Notes: generated by a model not told the origin, from the letters alone. Positions 9,432-17,509 are shown, numbered from the stretch's first letter. The stretch: DNA of 64,000 bases from Streptomyces griseus (GCA_002154345.1 MUNB01000073.1:1-64000); one strand, 5' to 3'. Translations and numbers: made by a program.

Positions 9432-9998
9432 TCAGGCGCCCGGCCCGGAGGCCGCGAGCCGGTTGAGGGTGTCGAGTACGTCGTCGAGCCAGGCGATCGT
9501 CATCCGCTCGAACGCGATGCCGCCGCGGAGCACGACGTGCTGGAGCTCCTGGCCCGCGTCCTGCGGTACGGGGGCGTCGGGCCCGGTGAAGTCGCGCAGT
9601 TCCCCGGCGAGGTAGTGCGCGAGCCGGTCCCGGTGCACCTGGTGGTGCCGCTCGACCTCGCGGATCAGGGCGGCCGGGTCGTCGAAGGCCGCGCCCCGGA
9701 TCTTCACGGCGAGGTCGTGCCGGAGGCTCTCGGGCTCGATCGGCTTGTGCAGCCACGCGGCGAGCGCGGTGCGGCCGGACTCGGTGACGGAGTACTCCTT
9801 CTTGTCCGGCCGGCCCTGCTGCTCCACCTCGCGGACGAGGAGCAGCCCGTCGGTCACCATGCGGCCGAGCACGCGGTAGATCTGCTGGTGGGTGGCGGTC
9901 CAGAAGTACCCGATGGACCGCTCGAACCGGCGGGCCAGCTCGTATCCGGAGCCCGGCCGCTCCAGCAGGGAGACGAGGATCGCGTGGTCGAGAGCCAT
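9432..9998 (-). CDS. PadR-family transcriptional regulator
   Basis: The 188-residue protein starts MALDHAILVSLLERPGSGYE, the standard PadR opening, followed by the winged helix with THQQIYRVLGRM as recognition region and the wing EQQGRPDKKEYSVTESG. The C-terminal half is the Vir_act_alpha-like dimerisation helix domain. PadR proteins usually repress genes for stress or aromatic acid responses. It probably represses itself and the acyl-CoA dehydrogenase downstream. A perfect ATGCAAC-type inverted repeat sits 13 bases upstream of the start codon, which fits the family's known preference for ATGCAA/TTGCAT half-sites. Confidence 0.93.
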   Translation of the reverse strand: MALDHAILVSLLERPGSGYELARRFERSIGYFWTATHQQIYRVLGRMVTDGLLLVREVEQQGRPDKKEYSVTESGRTALAAWLHKPIEPESLRHDLAVKIRGAAFDDPAALIREVERHHQVHRDRLAHYLAGELRDFTGPDAPVPQDAGQELQHVVLRGGIAFERMTIAWLDDVLDTLNRLAASGPGA

Positions 9999-10010
9999 AC
10001 CGCGATCCTT

Positions 10011-10030
10011 CTATGCAACGAGTTGCATAG
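10011..10030. promoter_or_regulatory. PadR operator
   Basis: CTATGCAAC-GA-GTTGCATAG is a perfect inverted repeat with 9-base arms and a 2-base centre. It lies directly upstream of the leftward padR gene, and the rightward SDR gene starts 137 bases away. The ATGCAA/TTGCAT half-sites match the pattern known for PadR-family operators. Binding would block the padR/acyl-CoA dehydrogenase promoter and possibly the SDR promoter. Confidence 0.75.
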
Positions 10031-10097
10031 ACAAGTCGTGGAGCCCCGGTGAGACACGGCTCACCCGGGCAGGAGCGGCCCGACGGCGAAAGCGGGC

Positions 10098-10122
10098 GTT
10101 TCGGTCACGCCTGGAAGGGCAC
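10098..10122 (+). promoter_or_regulatory. candidate SigB/F-type stress promoter for the SDR gene
   Basis: GTTT at 10098-10101, a 15-base spacer, then GGGCAC at 10117-10122. The Streptomyces SigB-regulon consensus, from memory, is GNNT-N14-16-GGGTAY, so this is five of six in the -10 box and a full match at -35. The start codon follows 45 bases later. A SigB/F/G-type sigma factor is encoded at 14291-15172. Confidence 0.4.
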
Positions 10123-10167
10123 CCGGAGCAGCGTGCACCGCCGAGCAGGACAGGAAAGGACCGGCCG

Positions 10168-11055
10168 ATGACGAACGACGAACCGCCGCGGGACCCGAAC
10201 CAGCTCCATCCACGGCCCGATTTCCCGCAGCAGGACCAGGCACACCCCGGCTGGACCGGCCCGATGGATCCACCGCCCGACCACGGCGAGGACTCCTATC
10301 GCGGATCCGGCCTGCTCGACGGCCGGAAGGCCGTGATCACCGGAGGCGATTCCGGCATCGGCCGAGCGGTGGCGCTGGCCTTCGCGCGGGAAGGCGCGGA
10401 CGTGGTGCTGACCCATCTCCCGGAGGAGGAGAAGGAGGCCCAGGAGACCGTCCGGCTGGTGGAGCGGGCGGGCCGCGGCGCGGTGCCGGTCGTCTGCGAC
10501 ATCCGGGACGAGAAGCAGTGCCGTGCGCTCGTGGAGCGGGCCGTGTCGGAGTTCGGCCGGATCGACGTCCTGGTGAACAACGCGGCGTACCAGATGTCCC
10601 AGCCCGACGGGATCGCCGCCATCTCGACCGAGCAGTTCGACCGTGTGATGCGCACCAACCTCTACGGCATGTTCTGGCTGTGCAAGACCGCGCTGCCGCA
10701 CATTCCGCCCGGCGGCTCGATCATCAACACCACCTCGGTGCAGGCGTACAAGCCGAGCCCGCATCTGCTGGACTACGCGATGACGAAGGGCGCGATCGTC
10801 ACGTTCACGCAGGGGCTGGCCCAGATGCTGGCCTCCGACGGCATCCGCGTCAACGCGGTGGCCCCGGGACCGGTCTGGACGCCTCTCATCCCGGCGACCC
10901 TGCCCGACACCACCGCGTTCGGAAAGCAGAGCCCGCTGGGCCGCCCCGCACAGCCGGCCGAGATGGCGCCCGCCTATGTCTTCCTCGCCTCCGCGAACGC
11001 CTCGTTCATCACCGGCGAGATCATGAACGCCACCGGCGGCACACCGCTCCCGTGA
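10168..11055 (+). CDS. SDR-family NAD(P)-dependent oxidoreductase
   Basis: A 295-residue short-chain dehydrogenase with a Pro/Asp-rich N-terminal tail of about 45 residues, typical of the YghA/YdaD general-stress subgroup. The nucleotide-binding motif is TGGDSGIG (about residues 58-65), then VNNAA and the catalytic pair Tyr-x-x-x-Lys in LLDYAMTKGA, with the upstream serine in NTTSVQAY. It should oxidise or reduce a small alcohol or carbonyl compound in the cytoplasm. ATG at 10168 is chosen for the AGGAAAGGA upstream; the frame itself stays open further left. It heads a run of rightward stress-type genes. Confidence 0.92.
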   Translation: MTNDEPPRDPNQLHPRPDFPQQDQAHPGWTGPMDPPPDHGEDSYRGSGLLDGRKAVITGGDSGIGRAVALAFAREGADVVLTHLPEEEKEAQETVRLVERAGRGAVPVVCDIRDEKQCRALVERAVSEFGRIDVLVNNAAYQMSQPDGIAAISTEQFDRVMRTNLYGMFWLCKTALPHIPPGGSIINTTSVQAYKPSPHLLDYAMTKGAIVTFTQGLAQMLASDGIRVNAVAPGPVWTPLIPATLPDTTAFGKQSPLGRPAQPAEMAPAYVFLASANASFITGEIMNATGGTPLP

Positions 11056-11118
11056 CGCCGGTACGCCACCGACGCACGGCCCTGATTGGCCGGCAGCCCG
11101 CCCGGGAAAGCGTGGTGA

Positions 11119-12600
11119 ATGACCATGAACCATGACGAAGCGCCTGTTCTCGACGCTCTGGCGGCCTACCACGAGCACGACGAGCTGGGCTTCTCGCCGC
11201 CCGGTCACAAGCAGGCCCGGGGCGCCTCCGCCGCCGTGCGCTCCGTGCTCGGCGACGCGGCGTTCTTCGGGGACGTACTCGCCACGGGCGGACTGGACGA
11301 CCGGCGCGGGAGGTCCGCGGTGCTGCGGCGCGCCGAGGAGCTCATGGCCGACGCGGTTCACGCGGAGCACACCTTCTTCTCCACCTGCGGCAGCTCGTTG
11401 TCGGTGAAGGCGGCCATGCTCAGCGTCGCCGCGCCCGGGCAGAAGCTCCTGGTCGGCCGGGACGCGCACAAGTCGGTCATCGCCGGACTCATCCTCTGCG
11501 GAGTCGAGCCCGTATGGCTGGAACCGCAGTGGGACGCGGAGCGCCATCTCGCGCATCCGCCGTCACCGGCGACCGTCGAGAAGGCCTTCGCCGAGCATCC
11601 CGACGCCCGCGGCGCGCTGGTCACCAGCCCGACTCCGTACGGAACGGCCGCGGACCTGCGGGCGATGGCCGACATCTGCCACCGCCGCGCCAGGCCGCTG
11701 ATCGTGGACGAGGCCTGGGGCGCCCACCTGCCGTTCCATCCGGAGCTTCCGTCCTGGGCCATGGACGCGGGCGCCGACGTCTGCGTCACCAGCATCCACA
11801 AGATGGGCAGCGGTCTGGAACAGGGCTCGGTCTTCCATCTCCAGGGCGATCTGGTGGACCACGACACCCTGGCCTCGCGCGCGGACCTGCTCGGCACCAC
11901 CAGCCCGTCCGTGCTGCTCTACGCGGGCATCGACGGCTGGCGCCGCCAGATGGCGCTGGACGGTCACGCGCTGCTCTCGCGCGCGCTCGACCTGACGGCG
12001 ACGGTGCGCAGCCGTATCGAGGAGATCGAGGGCATGCACGTCAACGACCGGGACGACTTCTGCGGGCCCGGAGCGGCCGCCGAGTTCGACCCGCTGCCCG
12101 TGATCATCGACATCCGAGGACTCGGCACCACCGGCTACCGGGCGGCCGACTGGCTGCGCGAACACCACCGGATCGACATGCATCTCGTGGACCACCGCCG
12201 CATCAGCGCGCAGTTCACCCACGCCGACGACGCCGGCACGGCCGAGCGGCTGCTGACCGCCCTGCGGGACCTTTCCCGCAACGCGCACACGCTCCGTCCC
12301 GCACCCGAGGTGCACGTGCCCACGCCGCGGGAGCTCCGCCCCGACCAGGCCCTGCTGCCGCGCGACGCCTACTTCGCGGAGACCGAGGACGTCCCCGCCG
12401 CGAAGGCCGTGGGCCGCGTCGCCGCCGAGATGCTGACGCCGTACCCGCCCGGCATTCCGGCCGTACTGCCCGGCGAACGCATCACCGAACCCCTCCTGCG
12501 CTATCTGCGCTCAGGGGTCGAGGCCGGCATGAACGTGCCCGATCCCGCCGATCCCACGCTGGAGACCATCCGGGTGTGTGCCACCGACGGAGACCTCTGA
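11119..12600 (+). CDS. Orn/Lys/Arg decarboxylase-fold PLP enzyme
   Basis: This 493-residue protein belongs to the fold-type I Orn/Lys/Arg decarboxylase family of the short type. Near the N-terminus it has the family signature PPGHK. The PLP-binding lysine is in TSIHKMGSG, the cofactor aspartate in LIVDEAWGAHL, and the C-terminal domain has PPGIP. It should decarboxylate a basic amino acid to a polyamine precursor. The start may be ATG at 11119 or the in-frame ATG two codons later. It lies 63 bases behind the SDR and 49 bases before the flavodoxin-fold gene, so the three are probably co-transcribed. Which amino acid it uses is not visible. Confidence 0.87.
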   Translation: MTMNHDEAPVLDALAAYHEHDELGFSPPGHKQARGASAAVRSVLGDAAFFGDVLATGGLDDRRGRSAVLRRAEELMADAVHAEHTFFSTCGSSLSVKAAMLSVAAPGQKLLVGRDAHKSVIAGLILCGVEPVWLEPQWDAERHLAHPPSPATVEKAFAEHPDARGALVTSPTPYGTAADLRAMADICHRRARPLIVDEAWGAHLPFHPELPSWAMDAGADVCVTSIHKMGSGLEQGSVFHLQGDLVDHDTLASRADLLGTTSPSVLLYAGIDGWRRQMALDGHALLSRALDLTATVRSRIEEIEGMHVNDRDDFCGPGAAAEFDPLPVIIDIRGLGTTGYRAADWLREHHRIDMHLVDHRRISAQFTHADDAGTAERLLTALRDLSRNAHTLRPAPEVHVPTPRELRPDQALLPRDAYFAETEDVPAAKAVGRVAAEMLTPYPPGIPAVLPGERITEPLLRYLRSGVEAGMNVPDPADPTLETIRVCATDGDL

Positions 12601-12649
12601 CGCACAGCCCTGCCCTGCCCGCTTCCGCACTCCCGAAGGAGCCGCCCTC

Positions 12650-13249
12650 ATGCGCGCACTCGCTCTCGTCTGCACGTTGAACGCCTCGCCCGCCCGGTCC
12701 AGCAGCCACCACATCGCCGAACAGGTCATGGCCCGCTTCGCGCGCCATGACGTCCAGGGCGAGATCGTCCGCGTGGCCGACCACGACGTCCGTCCCGGCA
12801 TCGGCGTGGACATGGGCGACGGCGACGCCTGGCCCACCCTGCGGGAGAAGGTCCTGGCCGCCGACATCCTCCTCGTGGCCACGCCCATCTGGCTCGGACA
12901 CCCTTCCAGCGTCTGCCAGCGGGTCCTGGAACGTCTCAACGCCGAGTCGTCCGAGACCGACGACCAGGGCCGGCCGCACACCTACGGCAAAGTCGCGGCC
13001 GTGGCCGTCGTCGGCAACGAGGACGGTGCGCACAAGGTGAGCGCCGACGTGTTCCAGGGGCTGAACGACGTCGGCTTCTCGCTGGCGCCCGGGGCCGTCA
13101 CGTACTGGGTCGGCGAAGCCATGCACGGCACCGACTACCAGGATCTGGACGAGACGCCCGAGGCCGTCGCCTCGACGACCGAGGCGCTCGCGGCGAACGC
13201 CGTCCACCTGGCCCGCCTGCTCGCCGACCGCCCGTACCCGGCCTCCTGA
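12650..13249 (+). CDS. flavodoxin-fold NAD(P)H-dependent FMN reductase
   Basis: 199 residues with a flavodoxin-like fold. The phosphate-binding loop is near the N-terminus (NASPARSSSHHIAE), then ADILLVATPIWLGHPSSVCQ as the second FMN loop and VGNEDGAHKVSADVF as the third. It probably reduces quinones or other electrophiles with NAD(P)H and FMN in the cytoplasm. The ATG at 12650 has GAAGGAG eight bases upstream, which decides the start over an earlier in-frame codon. It is the third gene of the rightward run beginning with the SDR. Confidence 0.88.
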   Translation: MRALALVCTLNASPARSSSHHIAEQVMARFARHDVQGEIVRVADHDVRPGIGVDMGDGDAWPTLREKVLAADILLVATPIWLGHPSSVCQRVLERLNAESSETDDQGRPHTYGKVAAVAVVGNEDGAHKVSADVFQGLNDVGFSLAPGAVTYWVGEAMHGTDYQDLDETPEAVASTTEALAANAVHLARLLADRPYPAS

Positions 13250-13353
13250 CCTACGGGGAGCCGACAGCGGGCGCTTTCCCGGTGGGCGTTGTTTAGTGGA
13301 GTCCGAACAGGAAACGCGGGAGACAGATCTCAGGAAGAGGAAAGGAGTACGTC

Positions 13354-13680
13354 ATGCCGGCCGGATCCAGCAAGAAGCGTGAGCGGCAGTACGAGCACAT
13401 CAAGGAGAGCCAGGAGGAACGCGGCACCTCCGAGGGACGCGCGAAAGAAATCGCCGCCCGGACCGTGAACAAGCAGCGCGCCCGGTCGGGCGAGTCGAAA
13501 TCGGCGAGCAGGACGTCGACGCAGGACAGGAAATCGGCCTACCAACGCGGTGGAGAACGCTCCCACAAGGGCGCGCAGGGCCCCACGAAGGATCAGCTCT
13601 ACGCGGAGGCCAGGAAGAAGAACATCGACGGCCGGTCCTCGATGAACAAGGCGGAGCTGAAGAAGGCGCTCGGTCGCTGA
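13354..13680 (+). CDS. basic protein with Rho-N/SAP-like C-terminus
   Basis: 108 residues, very rich in Lys, Arg, Ser and Gln. The first 70 residues look disordered (KKRERQYEHIKESQEERG and onward). The last 35 (PTKDQLYAEARKKNI, then MNKAELKKAL) resemble the small helix-extended-helix of the Rho N-terminal/SAP type that binds nucleic acid. Similar Streptomyces genes are often labelled plasmid stabilisation protein, with no evidence I know of. A strong GAAAGGAG lies before the ATG. It probably binds DNA or RNA under stress. Confidence 0.75.
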   Translation: MPAGSSKKRERQYEHIKESQEERGTSEGRAKEIAARTVNKQRARSGESKSASRTSTQDRKSAYQRGGERSHKGAQGPTKDQLYAEARKKNIDGRSSMNKAELKKALGR

Positions 13681-13685
13681 GGGTC

Positions 13686-13712
13686 GGGCGCCCGGGCGCC
13701 CGGGCGCCCGGG
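13686..13712. repeat. three tandem GGGCGCCC units
   Basis: The 8-base self-complementary unit GGGCGCCC occurs three times in a row (13686, 13694, 13702) followed by GGG. It starts five bases after the stop codon of the preceding gene and 26 bases before the isochorismatase start. It could fold into a hairpin or be a simple slippage repeat. Confidence 0.6.
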
Positions 13713-13737
13713 AAAGAGCCGGGGAGAGTACGGGGCC

Positions 13738-14274
13738 ATGGGAAACAGCGCTCTCATCATCATCGACATGATCAATAGCTACGATCATCCGGATGCGGAG
13801 CTGCTCGTCCCCTCCGTGCGCACGGCCCTTCCTCAGCTCACTCGTCTGATCGGCCGGGCGCGTGCGGAGAAGGTTCCCGTCATCTACGCGAACGACAATT
13901 TCGGCGAATGGCGGTCCCATCATGGAGAGATCGTCGAGACGGCTCTCGCCGGAAAGAACGCCGGACTGGTCGAACCCGTGCTGCCCGACGACGATTCCCT
14001 CTTCGTCGTCAAGGCCCGGCATTCCATCTTCTACGAAACACCGCTCAGCTATCTGCTGTCCCAACTGGACGTGGCTCACGTCGTGCTGGCCGGCCAGGTG
14101 ACGGAGCAGTGTGTTCTGTATTCGGCGCTCGACGCGCATATCCGGCAGCTGCGGGTGACCGTCCCCCGCGACGCTGTCGCGCACATCCACAGCGACCTCG
14201 CCGACGCGGCTCTGCGCATGATGGAGCGAAACATGGGGGCCGCCGTCCGCGACGCGGACTCCGTCGCCTTCTGA
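13738..14274 (+). CDS. isochorismatase-family cysteine hydrolase
   Basis: 178 residues of the isochorismatase-like hydrolase fold with an apparent catalytic triad: Asp10 in LIIIDMIN, Lys92 in VVKARHS and Cys125 in VTEQCVL. The cis-peptide Val-Thr preceding the cysteine is conserved. Members hydrolyse nicotinamide, biuret or similar amides; those of this length in Streptomyces stress loci have no defined substrate. The ATG follows GGGGAGAGTACGGGGCC. AT content is a little higher in the first 60 codons than in the neighbours. It is the last rightward gene before the converging sigma factor gene. Confidence 0.9.
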   Translation: MGNSALIIIDMINSYDHPDAELLVPSVRTALPQLTRLIGRARAEKVPVIYANDNFGEWRSHHGEIVETALAGKNAGLVEPVLPDDDSLFVVKARHSIFYETPLSYLLSQLDVAHVVLAGQVTEQCVLYSALDAHIRQLRVTVPRDAVAHIHSDLADAALRMMERNMGAAVRDADSVAF

Positions 14275-14290
14275 CACCCGCCGGGCGCCG

Positions 14291-15172
14291 TCATACCGGG
14301 TGCGGGGCGGCGCCGCGAGGCCGGTCACGGCGGGCGGGTTCGCGGGTCGCTTCCTCGCGGATCCTGCGGCAGGACTCGGCGATCAGGCGTGACACGTGCA
14401 TCTGGGAGACGCCGAGTTCGGCGGCGATGGCGCTCTGCGTCATTCCGGCGAAGAACCGCAGGTAGAGCACTCGCTTCTCGCGGTCGGCCAGGCCCTGGAT
14501 CCCGGGTCTCGCCGCCTCTCGGTCGAGCACCAGCTCGTACGCCTCGTCGACGGCTCCGAGGCTGTCGCCGAGCAACAGGTCGCCGCCGGACGAGGTCTCG
14601 GCGTCGATGGACAGCGCGCTGAAGCCGTGCAGGGCCTCGTTGCCCTGCCGGACCTGGTCCTCGGTCAGCCCGGTGTGCTCGGCGATCCGGGCAGCTGACG
14701 GCACAGCGCCCGCGGCGGCCAGTTCGGCGACGGCCAGACGGACGGCGTTACGGAGGTTCTGGATCCGGCGAGGCACGTGCACGGACCACATCCGGTCCCT
14801 GAAGTGCCGCTTGATCTCGCCGGTGATGGTGGGCACGGCGAACGGCACGAAGGCGTGGGCGAGCCGCGGATCGTAGCGGTCGACGGCGTTGACGAGGCCG
14901 ACGGCCGCGACCTGCCGCAGGTCCTCCAGCGACTCGCCGCGGTTGCGGTACCGGGCGGCCAGCCGGTGGGCCATGGGGAGCCAGGCGCAGATGATCTCCT
15001 CGCGCAGGTGCTCGCGCGCGGGCCCTTCGGGCAGTTCGACGAGTCGACGGAAGCACGCTGCCGTGTCGGGGTCGGCATACCGGCTTTCCGCGGCCATGAG
15101 TGCGTTCGCCTCCTCGCCGTACGGGATCGCTGTCGCCGGGAGGATGGTGCGGTGGCCGTTCCGGGCGTCCAT
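14291..15172 (-). CDS. RNA polymerase sigma factor, SigB/SigF/SigG subfamily
   Basis: 293 residues with sigma-70 regions 2, 3 and 4. Region 2 includes ESLEDLRQVAAVGLVNAVDRYDP and ITGEIKRHFRDRMWSVHVPRR, the hallmark of the SigB/F/G group. Region 3 follows (PSAARIAEHTGLTEDQV), and region 4 has KRVLYLRFFAGMTQSAIAAE and the helix-turn-helix GVSQMHVSRLI. It directs RNA polymerase to stress or differentiation promoters. No anti-sigma or anti-anti-sigma gene is adjacent, so control must come from elsewhere. Candidate promoters of the SigB type lie nearby at 10098-10122 and 17430-17454. A stem-loop at 15256-15297 separates it from the operon upstream. Confidence 0.93.
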   Translation of the reverse strand: MDARNGHRTILPATAIPYGEEANALMAAESRYADPDTAACFRRLVELPEGPAREHLREEIICAWLPMAHRLAARYRNRGESLEDLRQVAAVGLVNAVDRYDPRLAHAFVPFAVPTITGEIKRHFRDRMWSVHVPRRIQNLRNAVRLAVAELAAAGAVPSAARIAEHTGLTEDQVRQGNEALHGFSALSIDAETSSGGDLLLGDSLGAVDEAYELVLDREAARPGIQGLADREKRVLYLRFFAGMTQSAIAAELGVSQMHVSRLIAESCRRIREEATREPARRDRPRGAAPHPV

Positions 15173-15255
15173 GAGGACGGCTCACAGCATCCGTCTCCGG
15201 GGCGTGCCTCGCGTCCGAAGCACCTCATGGCCTTGCCGTTCGCGGGTGGCGGGCA

Positions 15256-15297
15256 AACGGAGTCCGCCGTACGACCATCCGCACGGCGGACTCCGTT
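15256..15297 (-). terminator. terminator of the leftward methyltransferase/CDGSH/redox operon
   Basis: Perfect 15-base inverted repeat: arms 15256-15270 and 15283-15297, loop of 12 bases. It begins 25 bases downstream (leftward) of the stop codon at 15322 and lies upstream of the sigma factor gene, so it should end the operon and insulate the sigma promoter. Confidence 0.75.
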
Positions 15298-15321
15298 CAC
15301 ACCTCCGGCGGGCTTCGTCCC

Positions 15322-16362
15322 TCATGGCGTGAAAGGCGTGAGCGGCGCGCGCAACGCTGTCCGCCCGTCGCGCCACGCGGTCAGCAGGTGCTCCGCCAGG
15401 CGGTCCTCCAGGTGGCCCGTCGCCTCGATGCCCAGGACGACGTCGGCCGCCAGCTCCGGCTCGTCCTCCAGCAGCCCGGCGATCACATCGTGGCGGACCA
15501 CTTGTTCATGGACCGCGTCCGCTTCCACGTGCTCGTCGTAGAACCGCTGGGCGGCACGGCCCGCGCCCGCCCTGCGCAGGGCGGCCGCCAGCCGCCTGGA
15601 CCCCGGTGAGGAGGTGATCTCCACGGCCGCGAAGTGTCCGACCAGCGCGCCGCGAAGGCGCCGGTGCAGGCCGAAGAGGGACATCAGGTTGACCGTGGCC
15701 AGGGCTTCGGCGGGCGCGGTGGCGAGATGGCGGCCGTACCGCGGGTCGAGGCCGAGGTCGGCCATCAGGTCGGCGAAGAGCTGCGCGTGGATGTCCTCGG
15801 CCCGCCCCGCGCCGAACTCGTCGAACTCCACGGCGACCATCGCCGCCTTCGCCCGGCCGCGGAGCCTGGGCACCACCCACAGATGCGGGTCGGCCTCCTT
15901 GAGGTGGTAGAGGGAGCGCAGTGCCGCGTACTCCCGCAGCTGCCACAGCTCTCCTTCCCGCTGGAGGTGGTGGCTGACGCTGTGCCCGTCGTCGCCCACC
16001 GGCTCCACCAGCAGCGCGTCGACCGCGGCCGTCACGTCCGTGCCGCCCGGACCGCTGTCGCGGCGCAGCGCGTCGAGGAAGACGTCCTCGGCGGCGGCGC
16101 GCACACCGAGGAGGGCGGGGTCCCACTCCAGGCGCTCGTCCGTACCGGCGAACCCCCGGTAGTGGAGCTCGTACAGGACGTAGAGGAGCAGCTGCAGGTC
16201 GTCACCGTACGGGTCGGCACGGCGGACCCGGCCGGCTTCCGGCAGTCGCGATCCTTGGCCGTCCAGCACCTCGATGACGCTCTCACTCAGCTGCCCACGG
16301 GCGGGTGGGAGCTCGGGAGAGGCCGCGGGGCCGCGGTGCGGGGTGGTGGCCGAGGTCGTCAC
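15322..16362 (-). CDS. iron-containing redox enzyme, haem-oxygenase-like fold
   Basis: 346 residues, mostly helical, of the iron-containing redox enzyme family (haem-oxygenase-like diiron group). The segments VAVEFDEFGAGRAEDIHAQ and RFYDEHVEADAVHEQVVRHD supply Glu, Asp and His side chains in the spacing expected for metal ligands. Proteins of this fold include diiron oxygenases such as UndA and SznF; the substrate here is unknown. GTG at 16362 is preceded by GAGGAGGAGACC and overlaps the stop of the CDGSH gene by four bases (GTGA), so the two are translationally coupled. A longer frame to 16452 is open but would run through that gene. Confidence 0.85.
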   Translation of the reverse strand: MTTSATTPHRGPAASPELPPARGQLSESVIEVLDGQGSRLPEAGRVRRADPYGDDLQLLLYVLYELHYRGFAGTDERLEWDPALLGVRAAAEDVFLDALRRDSGPGGTDVTAAVDALLVEPVGDDGHSVSHHLQREGELWQLREYAALRSLYHLKEADPHLWVVPRLRGRAKAAMVAVEFDEFGAGRAEDIHAQLFADLMADLGLDPRYGRHLATAPAEALATVNLMSLFGLHRRLRGALVGHFAAVEITSSPGSRRLAAALRRAGAGRAAQRFYDEHVEADAVHEQVVRHDVIAGLLEDEPELAADVVLGIEATGHLEDRLAEHLLTAWRDGRTALRAPLTPFTP

Positions 16363-16613
16363 GGTCGGGTCTCCTCCTCGCCCTCCTGGGGCTGTCGGTC
16401 GCCCGGGCCGGGCCCGGTGGGCTTGCGGCGGCGGTGGCTGGTGTCGCACCACGGCTGGGTGCGGCTGCGGCGGCAGGTGCAGATCGCGACGACGAACCGG
16501 TCGGACCGGACCGTCGTGCCGTCGTCGCTCACGACGTCGACCGGCCCTTCCACCAGGATGGGGCCTTCCCGGTTCACCACCACCCGACGTGGCTTCTCAT
16601 TTCCTCCGGGCAC
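16359..16613 (-). CDS. CDGSH-type iron-sulfur protein
   Basis: 84 residues. The motif CTCRRSRTQPWCDTSH fits the C-x-C-x2-S-x3-P-x-C-D-x-S-H pattern that binds a 2Fe-2S cluster through three Cys and one His; the usual Gly of CDGSH is Thr here. No membrane anchor, so it is cytosolic. It overlaps the methyltransferase upstream by 17 bases and the redox enzyme downstream by four. The pairing suggests it passes electrons to the haem-oxygenase-fold protein, an inference from context. Confidence 0.88.
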   Translation of the reverse strand: MPGGNEKPRRVVVNREGPILVEGPVDVVSDDGTTVRSDRFVVAICTCRRSRTQPWCDTSHRRRKPTGPGPGDRQPQEGEEETRP

Positions 16614-17295
16614 GGATCACCACCAGCTCTTCCCTGTCCAGGCGTGCGGGCAGAAATCCCCGGGCCCGCAGCCAGGCCGACCGGCCGCGGGTGACCGGGC
16701 CGAACGGGATCGTCACCCGGTCGGTCACCGCCACGTCGAGACCGGCGGCGGACAGCCGTCCCACGGTCTTCTCGGGGCGGCTCAGACCCGACTGGACCAG
16801 GAGGAGCACGCCGCCGGGGCGCAGCGCCGTGAAGGCGTCGTCGCAGATGCGGTCGAGCACCATCCGGCCGTCGAAGCCCGCGTCCCACGAGCGCCCCGCC
16901 CGGTGCCGTGGCGCGGCGAGGCTCGGGGCGGGGACGTACGGCGGGTTGCTGACCACCGCGTCGAAGGTACGGCCCGGCAGGGCGCGCAGCAGATCTCCTC
17001 GGCGCACCGTGACGGGCAGCCCGGCGAGCGTGCTGTTCAGCCGTGCCGACGCCACGGCCCGACGGCTGATGTCCACCGCGGTGACACTGGCGCCGAGCCG
17101 GGCCGCGTGCAGGGCCAGTGCCCCGCTTCCGGTGCACAGGTCCAGCACGTCCATGCCCGGCCGGATGCCCTCGCGGCGCATGGCGGAGGCCAGCAGCAGC
17201 GTGTCGGTCTGCGGCCGGTACACACCGGGGAGGCACACCACTCTGACCGGTCGTGGCGCTTCGCCGGGCGCCTCCGGCGGGGCCTGCTGCGTCAT
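16597..17295 (-). CDS. HemK-like class I SAM methyltransferase
   Basis: 232 residues. The SAM-binding glycine motif is VLDLCTGSGALALHAA, the acidic loop VTAVDIS, and the catalytic SNPPYVP is the NPPY motif of N6-adenine and N5-glutamine methyltransferases (HemK/PrmC, Mtq2). It may methylate a glutamine in a protein or a base in nucleic acid. ATG at 17295 follows GAAGGCGGCAGG. An open frame extends to 18099 but overlaps the SRPBCC gene antisense and is not coding. First gene of a three-gene coupled operon with CDGSH and redox proteins. Confidence 0.88.
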   Translation of the reverse strand: MTQQAPPEAPGEAPRPVRVVCLPGVYRPQTDTLLLASAMRREGIRPGMDVLDLCTGSGALALHAARLGASVTAVDISRRAVASARLNSTLAGLPVTVRRGDLLRALPGRTFDAVVSNPPYVPAPSLAAPRHRAGRSWDAGFDGRMVLDRICDDAFTALRPGGVLLLVQSGLSRPEKTVGRLSAAGLDVAVTDRVTIPFGPVTRGRSAWLRARGFLPARLDREELVVIRARRK

Positions 17296-17429
17296 CCTGC
17301 CGCCTTCGTCCTCGGGGGTACGCGTTCCTCGCGGCTTCGGTGCCCGTGCCGCCGTAGTGGAGTGACCCTCGACGGCTTCGCCAAACATTCTCCCGGTCGA
17401 CGCGGACCCAAAGGGGTGTATTTCAGAGC

Positions 17430-17454
17430 GTTTCGCCTGGCCCGGGAGTGGTAC
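17430..17454 (+). promoter_or_regulatory. candidate SigB-type promoter for the SRPBCC gene
   Basis: GTTT at 17430-17433, 15-base spacer, TGGTAC at 17449-17454 (five of six against GGGTAC). Start codon 56 bases downstream. Same arrangement and spacing as the site at 10098-10122. Confidence 0.35.
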
Positions 17455-17509
17455 CCGGTGGCGGCACCCCCGGCGCACGTCCGGCGTCGGCCGACGAATC
17501 GAGGAGACC

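Noticed and set aside
13686..13712. CRISPR-like repeat
   Set aside because: Units are adjacent without spacers and only 8 bases long. It is a simple tandem repeat.
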